Positions 43,963-51,646 of a stretch of DNA of 58,274 nt are shown in pieces. The stretch lies in NCBI GenBank assembly GCA_934178345.1, contig CAKPQG010000015.1, positions 1 through 58,274 on the forward strand, given 5' to 3'. Every line of letters begins with the position of its first letter. Position 1 is the first letter of the stretch. The position numbers were made by a program, and so were the translations under genes. The stretch is from an uncultured Dialister sp. (GTDB lineage: Bacteria; Bacillota; Negativicutes; Veillonellales; Dialisteraceae). The notes beneath the pieces were generated by a model. It was given only the letters and a program-made list of their open reading frames with translations, had not been told where the DNA came from and made no database searches.

Positions 43963-44007
43963 AAATTCCCTCTGTAGAAATATCAATCATTTCTTCAGAG
44001 GGAATTT
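43963..44007 (-). terminator. terminator of adhesin B
   Basis: The arms AAATTCCCTCTG and CAGAGGGAATTT, identical to those after adhesin A, lie just downstream of the second autotransporter stop on the minus strand. Confidence 0.8.
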
Positions 44008-44058
44008 CCTTTGGCTGTTTTATAAATCAGTTATTGGATTCACAGCCAACAACGAATA

Positions 44059-46833
44059 CTATTTCTCCACCTTTACGGTACGAACTCTTTCTACAGTAGG
44101 CTTGCCATCTTTGTCCTGATGCACTGTATCCACAGTGAAACGTTCCAGTTCCGGTGCAAATTCTTTCAGAATCTTATCAGACAGAGTAGCCCCTTCCAGC
44201 ATAGCTTTGTAGAGCATGGTAGCGAATTCATAACGAGTCATTGGACGATCCCCTTTGAATTCTCCATCGGGGTAACCAGTGAGCACACCATTGCCTTTCA
44301 AAGTAGATACATATTCATAAGCCCAGTGATTTTTCGGTACATCTGGGAAGAGCTGGAGCTTAGACGTATCCAGTTTCTTTCCTGCATTCACATCCAACAG
44401 AGCCGATTTCAGACCTTCCAGTTCTTTTCTGAGGTCTTTGATTTCCTTCGCCATAGCTACCTTGGAAGTAGAAACATGGTTGCCCTGGCCCAGCTTCAAG
44501 CTGACACCTGCATTCACCATATTTTCACCATTACCGAAGCTGCCGCCTACAGAGAACATGGTATCTTCATTCGGACGATAGTAAGCGCCGATAGCGGCTG
44601 CATTTTCGCCATTGTAATTGCCATAGCCTGCTGCGAAATCCCACTTGTCATCCGGATCGAAGTCCAATGGATGGAGCGCTGCCAAAGCGGCTGCACCAGC
44701 ACCAACTTTGTTGATGCGGTTGCCCAATTTAGCTACCTGCTGGTTGGTTTCAAAGAGCTGGCTGCCATTGACAGCATCCTTAGAGGTACTAGAAATTTCA
44801 CCAGCTGCCACACCGGTAACTTTCTGATTTCCTCCATCAATGCCTGTCTTGGTTATGGATGGACCGTCTTTAATGGTAAGACCATCTGTGGTGATGGTTG
44901 TATTTCCTACACTCACAGTCTCTGCAGTGACTTTCGTGACATCAATCTCATCATTTAATTTCACTTGAATGCTCTTATCATTAACGGAAGTGGAAATATT
45001 CTTTTTATCCCCATTGATACTTAATTTCTCTCCCGGTTTAACATCTGCCGTCTCATTTGCCGTCTCATTATGATCAGCGCCAAAGTGAGTAGCTTTCGTA
45101 TCGGTGCTAACTGTTACGGTTTCCCCAGTTTTTGTACTTGTACCATTTGTTATCCCTTGAGGCGTATCCGTATTTCCAGTATCAGTCTGGTTCGTCGTTA
45201 CCGTAGTTTTGCCTACCGTAGTTGTGTCTGTAGTATTATCACTTCCTACTATATTGGTAGAAATCTTATAAGTGGTTTTTTCACCATTCGTTATTTTATC
45301 CACCTTGATTCCTGTCCCTGCGTCAATGTCAATGGAATCCAATGCTTTTTTGAGCTGTGCCACATTGACAGCATCTGTATCTTTGGTACCAGCTGCCACA
45401 TTCGTAATTTGACGAGTTATCGTAGAAGTACCTACAGATACAGCACCTGCTGTGGAAATCCAAGTGGATCGCGCTCCAACTAGGCTGGTATCCGGAGCAA
45501 AAGCTCCGAGGCTGCCAGCTCCTCGATCCGCTACAGAACCTACTCCGATAGCTACTCCGTTCTCTGCTGTTACCGTCGTACCATTCCCAATAGCCACCGC
45601 ATTATTTACTTTGATTGTATTTTTATTACCTAAAGAAATAACTCCCTGTAGACCATCTAATGTATTCTCATCCCCCATGACGATAGTTGATTTGATATTC
45701 TTGGCTTTGTTATTAGAACCAATAACAGTTGTATTTTGAGCATTGGTTACGGTATTCTTGTAGCCATTAATCATAGTTAATTTAGAAACATCCTGCGCTG
45801 TCCCTTTCAACGTATTCTGTACACCCAGTAGCTGGGAATAAGTTGCCCAATCCGCTTTATTGCCACCGCCAATAGCCATAACAGAGCCACCAGCATAGTC
45901 ACTAGATTGCATAGCCTCAATAATTTGTTTTTGGGCATCAGAGGCAGATACTTGATTCCAATTAGGATTATTTAATTTTACTTTCTCGATAGAATTGGTT
46001 ACTTCATTCCCGGTCCCCCAAACAAGAGAGGCATTGGTATTCTGTGTTTTATTGCCAAATCCAAGTACACTATTTGCCATACCAGATGCAGAATTGCTTG
46101 TAGTTGAAGATTCTATACTATTTAAAGAGCCATAAATGGTAGCACCAAAATTTTGCTTATCTTTTGTATCTTTATTACCAGAAGCAATCGAAAATGCCCC
46201 TGTTACGGTAGCCATGGAGCCACTATTATAACTACTTGTGCCTAATGTAGTAGAGTATACACCATTATTGAGCTCCATTTTTTTAGAGGGATCCACTTTT
46301 ATATCCCCCAATTGTCCTTGGTATGTATGATCCCCAATCATTACAGAACCAGTACGAGCCATTGTATTTTTTCCGATAGCAACAGCCCCAGCTAATTTAG
46401 TTCCATCGGTTACTCTATAATTAAGAGGAAATCCAAAAATAGAGTCTCCTACGCCAACAGCACCTTGCTTAAAATCCAGCAAATATTCCTTTGTACCAAT
46501 ACCAGCCTTATCCCCATTGGGATATTCCCCATCCCAAGCATAGGCATTTTCACCAATAGAAATATATCCACTAGTGAATCCATCATGCCCAGGTTGTCCA
46601 TTCCAAATAGCAAAATTTGCACCTTTCCCTATAGTAATATTGGTATCATCTGATGCTGGATTGGCCGCTTCAATAGCCATACCGCCAAAACCGGTGAGCA
46701 TCATGGCAGCCGCTACTACGGCAGTCATACTACGGACCCGTTTATTGCTTTGGCTATGATTTTTGGTGATTTCAGAAACTACGGTATAGCAATGTTTCGC
46801 ATGATTCCAAATGACTTTGTAAATATGATTCAT
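44059..46833 (-). CDS. YadA-like trimeric autotransporter adhesin with C-terminal SLH domain (adhesin B)
   Basis: A 924-residue paralogue of adhesin A with the same order: extended signal peptide region, YadA head repeats, stalk, anchor-like region, coiled coil and SLH domain. The first ~55 residues and the last ~230 are almost identical to adhesin A, while the head and stalk differ by many substitutions and small insertions (for example NETANETADVKPGE, against QKADVKPGE). It lacks a ~10-residue stretch near the anchor that adhesin A has. Such conserved ends with a variable middle fit duplication followed by diversification or recombination. It is expected to be exported by Sec and to display its trimeric head on the cell surface. 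Confidence 0.93.
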   Translation of the reverse strand: MNHIYKVIWNHAKHCYTVVSEITKNHSQSNKRVRSMTAVVAAAMMLTGFGGMAIEAANPASDDTNITIGKGANFAIWNGQPGHDGFTSGYISIGENAYAWDGEYPNGDKAGIGTKEYLLDFKQGAVGVGDSIFGFPLNYRVTDGTKLAGAVAIGKNTMARTGSVMIGDHTYQGQLGDIKVDPSKKMELNNGVYSTTLGTSSYNSGSMATVTGAFSIASGNKDTKDKQNFGATIYGSLNSIESSTTSNSASGMANSVLGFGNKTQNTNASLVWGTGNEVTNSIEKVKLNNPNWNQVSASDAQKQIIEAMQSSDYAGGSVMAIGGGNKADWATYSQLLGVQNTLKGTAQDVSKLTMINGYKNTVTNAQNTTVIGSNNKAKNIKSTIVMGDENTLDGLQGVISLGNKNTIKVNNAVAIGNGTTVTAENGVAIGVGSVADRGAGSLGAFAPDTSLVGARSTWISTAGAVSVGTSTITRQITNVAAGTKDTDAVNVAQLKKALDSIDIDAGTGIKVDKITNGEKTTYKISTNIVGSDNTTDTTTVGKTTVTTNQTDTGNTDTPQGITNGTSTKTGETVTVSTDTKATHFGADHNETANETADVKPGEKLSINGDKKNISTSVNDKSIQVKLNDEIDVTKVTAETVSVGNTTITTDGLTIKDGPSITKTGIDGGNQKVTGVAAGEISSTSKDAVNGSQLFETNQQVAKLGNRINKVGAGAAALAALHPLDFDPDDKWDFAAGYGNYNGENAAAIGAYYRPNEDTMFSVGGSFGNGENMVNAGVSLKLGQGNHVSTSKVAMAKEIKDLRKELEGLKSALLDVNAGKKLDTSKLQLFPDVPKNHWAYEYVSTLKGNGVLTGYPDGEFKGDRPMTRYEFATMLYKAMLEGATLSDKILKEFAPELERFTVDTVHQDKDGKPTVERVRTVKVEK

Positions 46834-46924
46834 GATATACCCTCTCTTTCAATGAATTCAGGGATTAGGGATTGGTAACTGGGGTTTAGGATAGGTTCGT
46901 AAAGATTGAGCTAATCCTAAGCAC

Positions 46925-47344
46925 TTATCCTTTTTTCTTCTGTTCTCGAATCACTTTTTGTCTAGCTCTATGCTGAGCTTTCCGACAGGTCTCACTGCAA
47001 TAAAAACGTCTCCGATCCAAAGGGTCCGTGACAATGACATTCTTCCCACAAACTTGACATTGGAATTGCCGAATTCCTTTCTCCTTTTTCTTTTTCGAAT
47101 GTTTCCAGTACAATTTCTCACAATGGACACAGCAAAATTTGAAACGGTTATCGGATGGATGATATACATTGACCACTTCCCCGCACTGCGCGCACCGAAA
47201 TGAACGAATGAGTACGGTTTCCTGCGTATGTACTTCATCCTTGGGCAGTCGTTTCCGATTGGCAGCTACACGGCAGGCTGGCGAGCAATATTTCTGCCAG
47301 CTTTTTGTCGGAGTAAACTCTTTCCCGCACCAGTAACATTTCAT
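46925..47344 (-). CDS. triple zinc-finger protein (unit B)
   Basis: A 139-residue paralogue of the protein at 43208-43627, differing at about a dozen positions, with all zinc-binding cysteines kept (KCYWCGKEF..YCSPACR, RCAQCGEVV..FCCVHCEK, QCQVCGKNV..YCSETCR). One substitution, MKCYWCGKEF for MKCQWCEKEF, makes the first finger more like the others. That the pair of genes was kept together through duplication, with low divergence in this protein compared with the adhesin head, suggests it is functional and constrained. Its function is not known. Confidence 0.85.
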   Translation of the reverse strand: MKCYWCGKEFTPTKSWQKYCSPACRVAANRKRLPKDEVHTQETVLIRSFRCAQCGEVVNVYHPSDNRFKFCCVHCEKLYWKHSKKKKEKGIRQFQCQVCGKNVIVTDPLDRRRFYCSETCRKAQHRARQKVIREQKKKG

Positions 47345-47355
47345 GCCATACGCAT
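47341..47355 (-). promoter_or_regulatory. four-codon leader ORF overlapping the zinc-finger start (unit B)
   Basis: ATG-CGT-ATG-GCA-TGA overlaps the ATG of the zinc-finger gene behind AGGAGGGGAGGC. One codon differs from unit A, but the length and overlap are the same. Confidence 0.45.
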
Positions 47356-47477
47356 GCCTCCCCTCCTACACACTATCCACTCCGGAAAAATTTCCTTTGC
47401 ATGATTTGAGAAAATATCTCTTTTCTCACTTTCCATTTTTGCCATCTGTGAATAACTGTGCTTAAATTCTTATTTAG

Positions 47478-47505
47478 ACGGTACCACCCCCCCCGGTTTC
47501 GTCAA
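47478..47505 (-). promoter_or_regulatory. candidate phase-variable promoter with G8 spacer tract (unit B)
   Basis: TTGACG (47505-47500) and TACCGT (47483-47478) are separated by 16 nt, including a G8 run (47487-47494). The layout is the same as in unit A, with one base changed in the -10. Confidence 0.6.
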
Positions 47506-47673
47506 TACCTAAACTAATTGACCGCTACATTTTAAAACGCTATATGGGAAATGGGTATATTTCCCGTATAGCATCCATTGGATCATTCCTATCCCTACAT
47601 CATGAGTTGTTAGCTGTTTGCTGTTGGTTATTTGAATCACAACAAACAGCGTTTCTTTAATACCATCAAAAAA

Positions 47674-47710
47674 GAGGATGTGAAGAAATGAATTCCCATT
47701 TCTTCACATC
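47674..47710. terminator. bidirectional hairpin upstream of unit B
   Basis: GGATGTGAAGAAATG and CATTTCTTCACATCC are reverse complements around AATTCC, with A and T runs outside on both strands. No gene ends close by on either strand; it may insulate unit B from upstream transcription. Confidence 0.75.
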
Positions 47711-47731
47711 CCCTTTTTACTTTGCTTTCAT

Positions 47732-47779
47732 TTGGTTCAAGGTTCAGGGTTCAGGGTTCAGGGTTCAGGGTTTAAGGTT
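47732..47779. repeat. GGTTCAG heptamer tandem repeat
   Basis: About five consecutive copies of a 7-bp unit GGTTCAG, degenerating at both ends. It is followed by a short copy of the GC-rich mosaic (47790-47880) and, at 48078-48158, by the ~80-bp dispersed repeat seen also at 32521 and 39820. The rest of the 47345-48528 spacer shows no gene. Confidence 0.8.
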
Positions 47780-48177
47780 CTCGTGGCGGCTTCGCCGCCT
47801 TTTTTAGAAGATGGTATTCTCGTATCGCAGCCTTCCTCTCTAGGGGAAGGTGCCGGAAAGGGGCGGATAGGGTGACTATGGTATGAAAGACAGCTGGGAT
47901 AAGGTTTCCCGGTCACTCCTATGAGAGCTGCAAGTCCCCCGTGGCAGATGGAATGCGAAAATGAGATGCTCGTTATTTCACATCGCCTTTTTTACTGCTC
48001 CTGGGGCATGCTGCCCCTTGATGGTGGATGAAATCTCTACTCGAATGAGGATTGAGAAATGGTGGTGCGGCGCCAGATCCTTCGACTCAGTTCTCACTGT
48101 TCTGCCTTTACATTTTCGAACATCCGACATTTCACTCCGCTCAGGATGACGAAATGCGCCGCGGAGGTTTGAAAACC

Positions 48178-48340
48178 AGGGAAACACTGATTCAATCGTT
48201 GTCAGATTTTACTCTTGAATTTTTATACATGACGAGGAATAGCCTGACGCGAATAGTGAGCTATTTAAGGAAGGCTATGACGAAGTCATGTATAAAAATT
48301 CTTGTGGAAGCTGACTCTGCGATTGAATCAGCGTTTCCCT
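48178..48340. repeat. 163-bp MITE-like element, copy 2
   Basis: The same length as the copy at 39902-40064 and in inverse orientation, with AGGGAAACACTGATTCAATC at one end and its near-complement at the other. Its interior has TTTTTATACATGAC and GTCATGTATAAAAA as an inner inverted pair, better preserved than in copy 1. Confidence 0.85.
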
Positions 48341-48470
48341 AAATCCCCCTAAAAGTCTCGCACCTTTGGGAACATGCAGCACAAATCCCATCAATCAAAC
48401 TGACGGTTACGGCTAGCGACACACTTGAAGGCCCCGAGAACCTTGCGTGAACTGAGCAACAAAAAAACTG

Positions 48471-48512
48471 GTGACCCATCACTGAGAGAACCTCCCAGTG
48501 ATGAGTCACCAG
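48471..48512 (-). terminator. covarying GGTGAC hairpin, copy 3, downstream of the desulfoferrodoxin gene
   Basis: CTGGTGACCCATCACTGAGAG pairs with the CTCCCAGTGATGAGTCACCAG side (about 20 nt per arm, small mismatches) around AAC. On the minus strand a T run follows. It lies 17 bp past the stop of the gene. Confidence 0.7.
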
Positions 48513-48528
48513 TCACGAATCACGAATC

Positions 48529-48897
48529 TTAAAATTCACATTTCCAAAGGCCATGCAGATTGCAATATTCATACACCACGCCATGCGGCACATCAGCAAA
48601 GGCGGCTTTCGGTTCTTCTCCCGGTTTCAGATAGCGCACCTGGAATCCCTCTTCGGTCACCAAGGCGATCCACTGGATGTAATGGGTTTCCAACATAGGA
48701 TGCAGCACTTCCCCCACTTGTACGTGAAGGAGATCCCCCTCGTGAGTCACCACCGGTACATGTTTTTCTCTGGCTCCATCACTGGTACCTGCTACCAACG
48801 GCTGCCATGTTTCACCGCAGCAAGAAATAGCCATGGCTTCGCCGGTTTTGAATACGAAAGAATCACAAGATGGGCAATAATAGATATGAAGTGTCAT
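48529..48897 (-). CDS. dfx: desulfoferrodoxin (superoxide reductase)
   Basis: A 122-residue two-iron superoxide reductase that converts superoxide to hydrogen peroxide without releasing oxygen, suited to an anaerobe. The N-terminal desulforedoxin-like centre is YYCPSCDSF..SCCGE (CxxC and CC). The catalytic Fe site ligands are visible: His in EKHVPV, His pair in LHPMLETHYIQWIAL, and Cys plus His in YEYCNLHGLW near the C-terminus. Length is typical for the class. It is a single gene with a ribosome binding site AAAGGAG and may be transcribed from the candidate promoter at 49349-49377. Confidence 0.95.
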   Translation of the reverse strand: MTLHIYYCPSCDSFVFKTGEAMAISCCGETWQPLVAGTSDGAREKHVPVVTHEGDLLHVQVGEVLHPMLETHYIQWIALVTEEGFQVRYLKPGEEPKAAFADVPHGVVYEYCNLHGLWKCEF

Positions 48898-49010
48898 GAT
48901 ATTCTCCTTTCTCTGCCGGTGGCAGAAAAAATCAGGTGAACAGTGACTAGGGATCAGGGGTTAGCCCATGGGGCGGCTCCGTCCACTGATTATGAATGAG
49001 AGCTTTGCGC

Positions 49011-49042
49011 GAATTAGGAATTAGGAATTAGGAATTAGGAAT
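49011..49042. repeat. TTAGGAA heptamer tandem repeat
   Basis: Four and a half copies of a 7-bp unit AATTAGG. It is followed by further intergenic repeat flavours (GTCACTA, CCCTAAT) to about 49170. Confidence 0.8.
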
Positions 49043-49348
49043 GAAGGTGGCGGCTTCGCCGCGAGTATATATGGGGCGATGCCCGAAGGTGGGATTTAGT
49101 CACCAGTCACTAGTCACCAGTTACTTGCGGCTCCTAGTCCCCAATCCCTAATCCCTAGCCACTCATCCCTGCTTTCAAACTTATGTGCTACACTCTCCTG
49201 ATAGTAATTCGTGTCCGCTTGATATGTTCGTGGTACAGCAAACCGCCAGTCGAGTCCCCTCTTGTATGATCCCCCAACGGGGTATACACACTAAAAATGA
49301 TTTTCTTACCCGTCACAGATCACTTTATCGATATTTCTCTATATCTAT

Positions 49349-49377
49349 ATATTACCATATAGTTCGACATTTATCAA
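49349..49377 (-). promoter_or_regulatory. candidate promoter upstream of the desulfoferrodoxin gene
   Basis: TTGATA (49377-49372) and TAATAT (49354-49349) have a 17-nt spacer on the minus strand. The resulting leader to 48897 would be about 445 nt and run through repeats, so a closer unseen promoter is possible. Confidence 0.4.
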
Positions 49378-49502
49378 TGTATAAAACATAATCGATAAGG
49401 AAACACTGACTCAATCGCAGAATCAGATTTCAAATGGATGAAATACCTACTGCTGCAACTGACGCCAGAGTCAGGCGTGGTGCCCACTTGAGACCTGAAG
49501 CC

Positions 49503-49640
49503 TTTAGACTCCAGATGTCAGATGTCTGATATCTGATGTCTAACGTCTGATATCTAACGTCTGATGTCTGATATCTAACGTCTGATGTCAGATGTCTAAC
49601 GTCTTCCAGTCACCAGTCACCAGTCACTAGTCACTAGTTC
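49503..49640. repeat. GTCTGAT/GTCTAAC heptamer block passing into CAGTCAC/TAGTCAC repeats
   Basis: About 14 successive 7-bp units alternate between GTCTGAT, ATCTGAT, ATCTAAC and GTCTAAC, then change to CAGTCAC and TAGTCAC units. It lies just downstream of the small membrane protein gene. The preceding stretch 49399-49425 has a single MITE end (AAGGAAACACTGACTCAATC). Confidence 0.8.
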
Positions 49641-49647
49641 TCGGCCA

Positions 49648-49935
49648 CTACTTCTCCCATTCCATTTCCAGCAGGCGGAAACGGTGATCTGCGCTGTGTT
49701 TCTGCAGAAGATAGATATCCTTTCCCTGCTCTTCATTCTGCCGAAGCGCTTCTTCGGCCTCGTAGCGGATGTCATTCAGCTGCTCGTCATAGCGGGAGGC
49801 CTCGATATTCATCATCCGTTCCTGCAGGTCGGTGATCAAAAACTGCTGATAAATGACCATGCCGAGCAGCATGGCCATCATAAGGTAGAGATATTTACGT
49901 TCTCTCCACTGTATTTTATTTTTCCACTGTTCCAT
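49648..49935 (-). CDS. small single-pass membrane protein with coiled coil
   Basis: A 95-residue protein of no family known to me. One hydrophobic segment (about residues 15-35, YLYLMMAMLLGMVIYQQF) is preceded by basic residues, so the C-terminus probably faces outward. It is followed by a charged, heptad-like helix (about 36-80) suited to a coiled coil. The gene starts 7 bp after the LysR gene stop and is probably co-transcribed with it. It ends just before a repeat block. Confidence 0.65.
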   Translation of the reverse strand: MEQWKNKIQWRERKYLYLMMAMLLGMVIYQQFLITDLQERMMNIEASRYDEQLNDIRYEAEEALRQNEEQGKDIYLLQKHSADHRFRLLEMEWEK

Positions 49936-49942
49936 GGAAATC

Positions 49943-50866
49943 CTATTTCCTCATCATTTCATCGATCTTCCGCGGGTCGTTCAAGAGCGTCAGATGGTCT
50001 TTGGTGAATTCGATCCAGAGACGGGCAGCGCGGGAGAGGTAGCGGCCCTTCTTCCAAATGGCATAGAGGTGATGCGTCATGCGCGGCTCTGTCATCACAC
50101 GGGTGACGACCTTGCTTTCCTCGCTGTTTGCCGGACACAGACGCGACGGCAGGATCGCAACGCCAAGGCCGCTCGCGACGGTCTGCAGCATCAGCTCGCG
50201 CTGGCTCGTCTCGAAGACGATCTTCGGCGTGAAGCCGATCTTTTTGCAGTTCGACATGATGTCATCATGCATATTGAAATCGTCACGGTACAGCACGAGC
50301 GGATAGTCCGCGAGCAGCTTCATCGGGACGACGCGGTGCTCTTCGAGCGGATAGCCCTTCGGCATGACGACGCACATCTCATCCTCCGAAAGGAAGAAGG
50401 ACTCGAATTCGTTATTCGGGATGGTGCAGATGATGCCGACATCGATAATCCCCTCCTGGACAGAGGTCTCGATGACCTTCGAACCATGTTCATAGAGCTT
50501 GATGGCGATCTGCGGATAGTTCTTCTTGAATTCGCCCAGAAGCTTCGCAAAGACATGCGCGTCGGTGATCGGCGGCAGACCGATCTCGATGGTATCCTGC
50601 TTCAGGTTGAATTCATTTTCAAAATCCGACTTCAGATGCTCGAAAATAAAAAGACACCGCTTCGCATAGTTCAGGAAAATGGTCCCCGGCGCTGTGATTT
50701 CCACAGTCTTTGCGTTGCGGATGAAAAGCACGACCCCCAGCTCATCCTCCAGCGACTTGATCATGCGGCTGATGGCGGACTGGGAAATATGAAGATTGCA
50801 CGCTGCTTTCGAGAAGCTCTTCTGTTCAGCGACTTCCATGAAATATTTCAGATGACGATAATCCAT
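49943..50866 (-). CDS. LysR-family transcriptional regulator
   Basis: A 307-residue LysR regulator. The N-terminal winged helix reads MDYRHLKYFMEVAEQ, SFSKAACNLHISQSAISRMI and LEDELGVVLFIR; the rest is the two-lobed effector-binding domain (IDVGIICTIPNNEF, VASGLGVAILPSRL). The frame is open to 50953, but the ATG at 50866 follows GGAGG by 6 nt and gives the usual family start. It is divergent from the PFOR gene 780 bp away and could regulate it, its own promoter, or the linked small membrane protein. The effector is unknown. Confidence 0.93.
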   Translation of the reverse strand: MDYRHLKYFMEVAEQKSFSKAACNLHISQSAISRMIKSLEDELGVVLFIRNAKTVEITAPGTIFLNYAKRCLFIFEHLKSDFENEFNLKQDTIEIGLPPITDAHVFAKLLGEFKKNYPQIAIKLYEHGSKVIETSVQEGIIDVGIICTIPNNEFESFFLSEDEMCVVMPKGYPLEEHRVVPMKLLADYPLVLYRDDFNMHDDIMSNCKKIGFTPKIVFETSQRELMLQTVASGLGVAILPSRLCPANSEESKVVTRVMTEPRMTHHLYAIWKKGRYLSRAARLWIEFTKDHLTLLNDPRKIDEMMRK

Positions 50867-51026
50867 TGTGATCCTCCGTGGAAAAGTGAGAAAGAGGAAA
50901 AGCGGGAATGGTCCATTGCGATGAGCGAAGCCCGAAAGTACTATGTCAGTCACAACTCACCGGGCATTCTCAGGCACCAGTCACTAATTACCAGCTACTC
51001 TTAATTCCTTTCTCCGTCTCATTTTC

Positions 51027-51055
51027 TTGTGAAATCCGTATCTTTATTCTATAAT
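51027..51055 (+). promoter_or_regulatory. sigma-70-type promoter ahead of the PFOR gene
   Basis: TTGTGA (51027-51032) and TATAAT (51050-51055) are separated by 17 nt. The start codon of PFOR is about 590 bp further, so the transcript would have an unusually long leader through repeat sequence, unless another promoter is closer. Confidence 0.55.
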
Positions 51056-51061
51056 AAGAAC

Positions 51062-51077
51062 GTATCTATTCAGATAC
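51062..51077. promoter_or_regulatory. candidate operator palindrome GTATCT-N4-AGATAC
   Basis: A perfect 6-bp inverted repeat with a 4-bp centre sits at the expected transcription start of the promoter 51027-51055, between the divergent LysR and PFOR genes. A further half-site GGTATCT occurs near 51169. LysR binding is inference. Confidence 0.4.
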
Positions 51078-51179
51078 CCTGGAAACGTCCATGGTCTATG
51101 ACTTAGTATAGAATAAAGTGAATTCATCTATGCAAAATTATCATACAACCATTGTACCTAATTTTCAGGTATCTTGCAA

Positions 51180-51600
51180 GGGAAGAGTAGAGGTTCAGGG
51201 TTAGCCCATGGGCGGCTCCGTCCACTGATTATGAATGAAAGCTTTGCGCAAATGAGGAATTAGGAATGAGGAATTAGGAATGGTGGTGCGGCGCATAAAA
51301 ACATAGAAGCGCCGCTGAGTATAAATAGGGCGATGCTCGAAAGTGGCATTTAAGTCACCAGTCACTAGTCACTCCTAATCCCTAATCCCCAATCCCTAAT
51401 CCCTAGCTACTCATCCCTGCTTTCAAACTTCAGGGTTCAAGTTCAGGGTCAGCCCCTTAGGCGCTTTGGCACTGATTGGTCTTGAAAGCTTTGCTTCCAA
51501 GAAGAGTGGTGGTACGGTGCACGATGCCGGTACAAGGCAATCCAGTCACCAGTCACGCCTAATGATTCCACCCCCACCAGCCAGGCTACACCTCACGAAA
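51180..51600. repeat. mixed intergenic repeats in the long PFOR leader
   Basis: Blocks seen elsewhere in the window recur here: TTAGGAATGAGGAATTAGGA-type heptamers near 51260-51280, CAGTCAC/TAGTCAC near 51355-51375, CCTAATCCC units to 51410, and a TTCAGGG stretch near 51430. A block at 51195-51240 (AGCCCATGGGCGGCTCCGTC and on) is almost a copy of 48964-49003. No gene is seen. Confidence 0.7.
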
Positions 51601-51646
51601 ACTTCCCTTGAACAGATTTTCCAAATAAATAAAGGAGTGTTGATCT

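Noticed and set aside
49503..49640. possible CRISPR array
   Set aside because: The repeat unit is 7 bp without unique spacers and no cas genes are present, so it is a simple tandem repeat.
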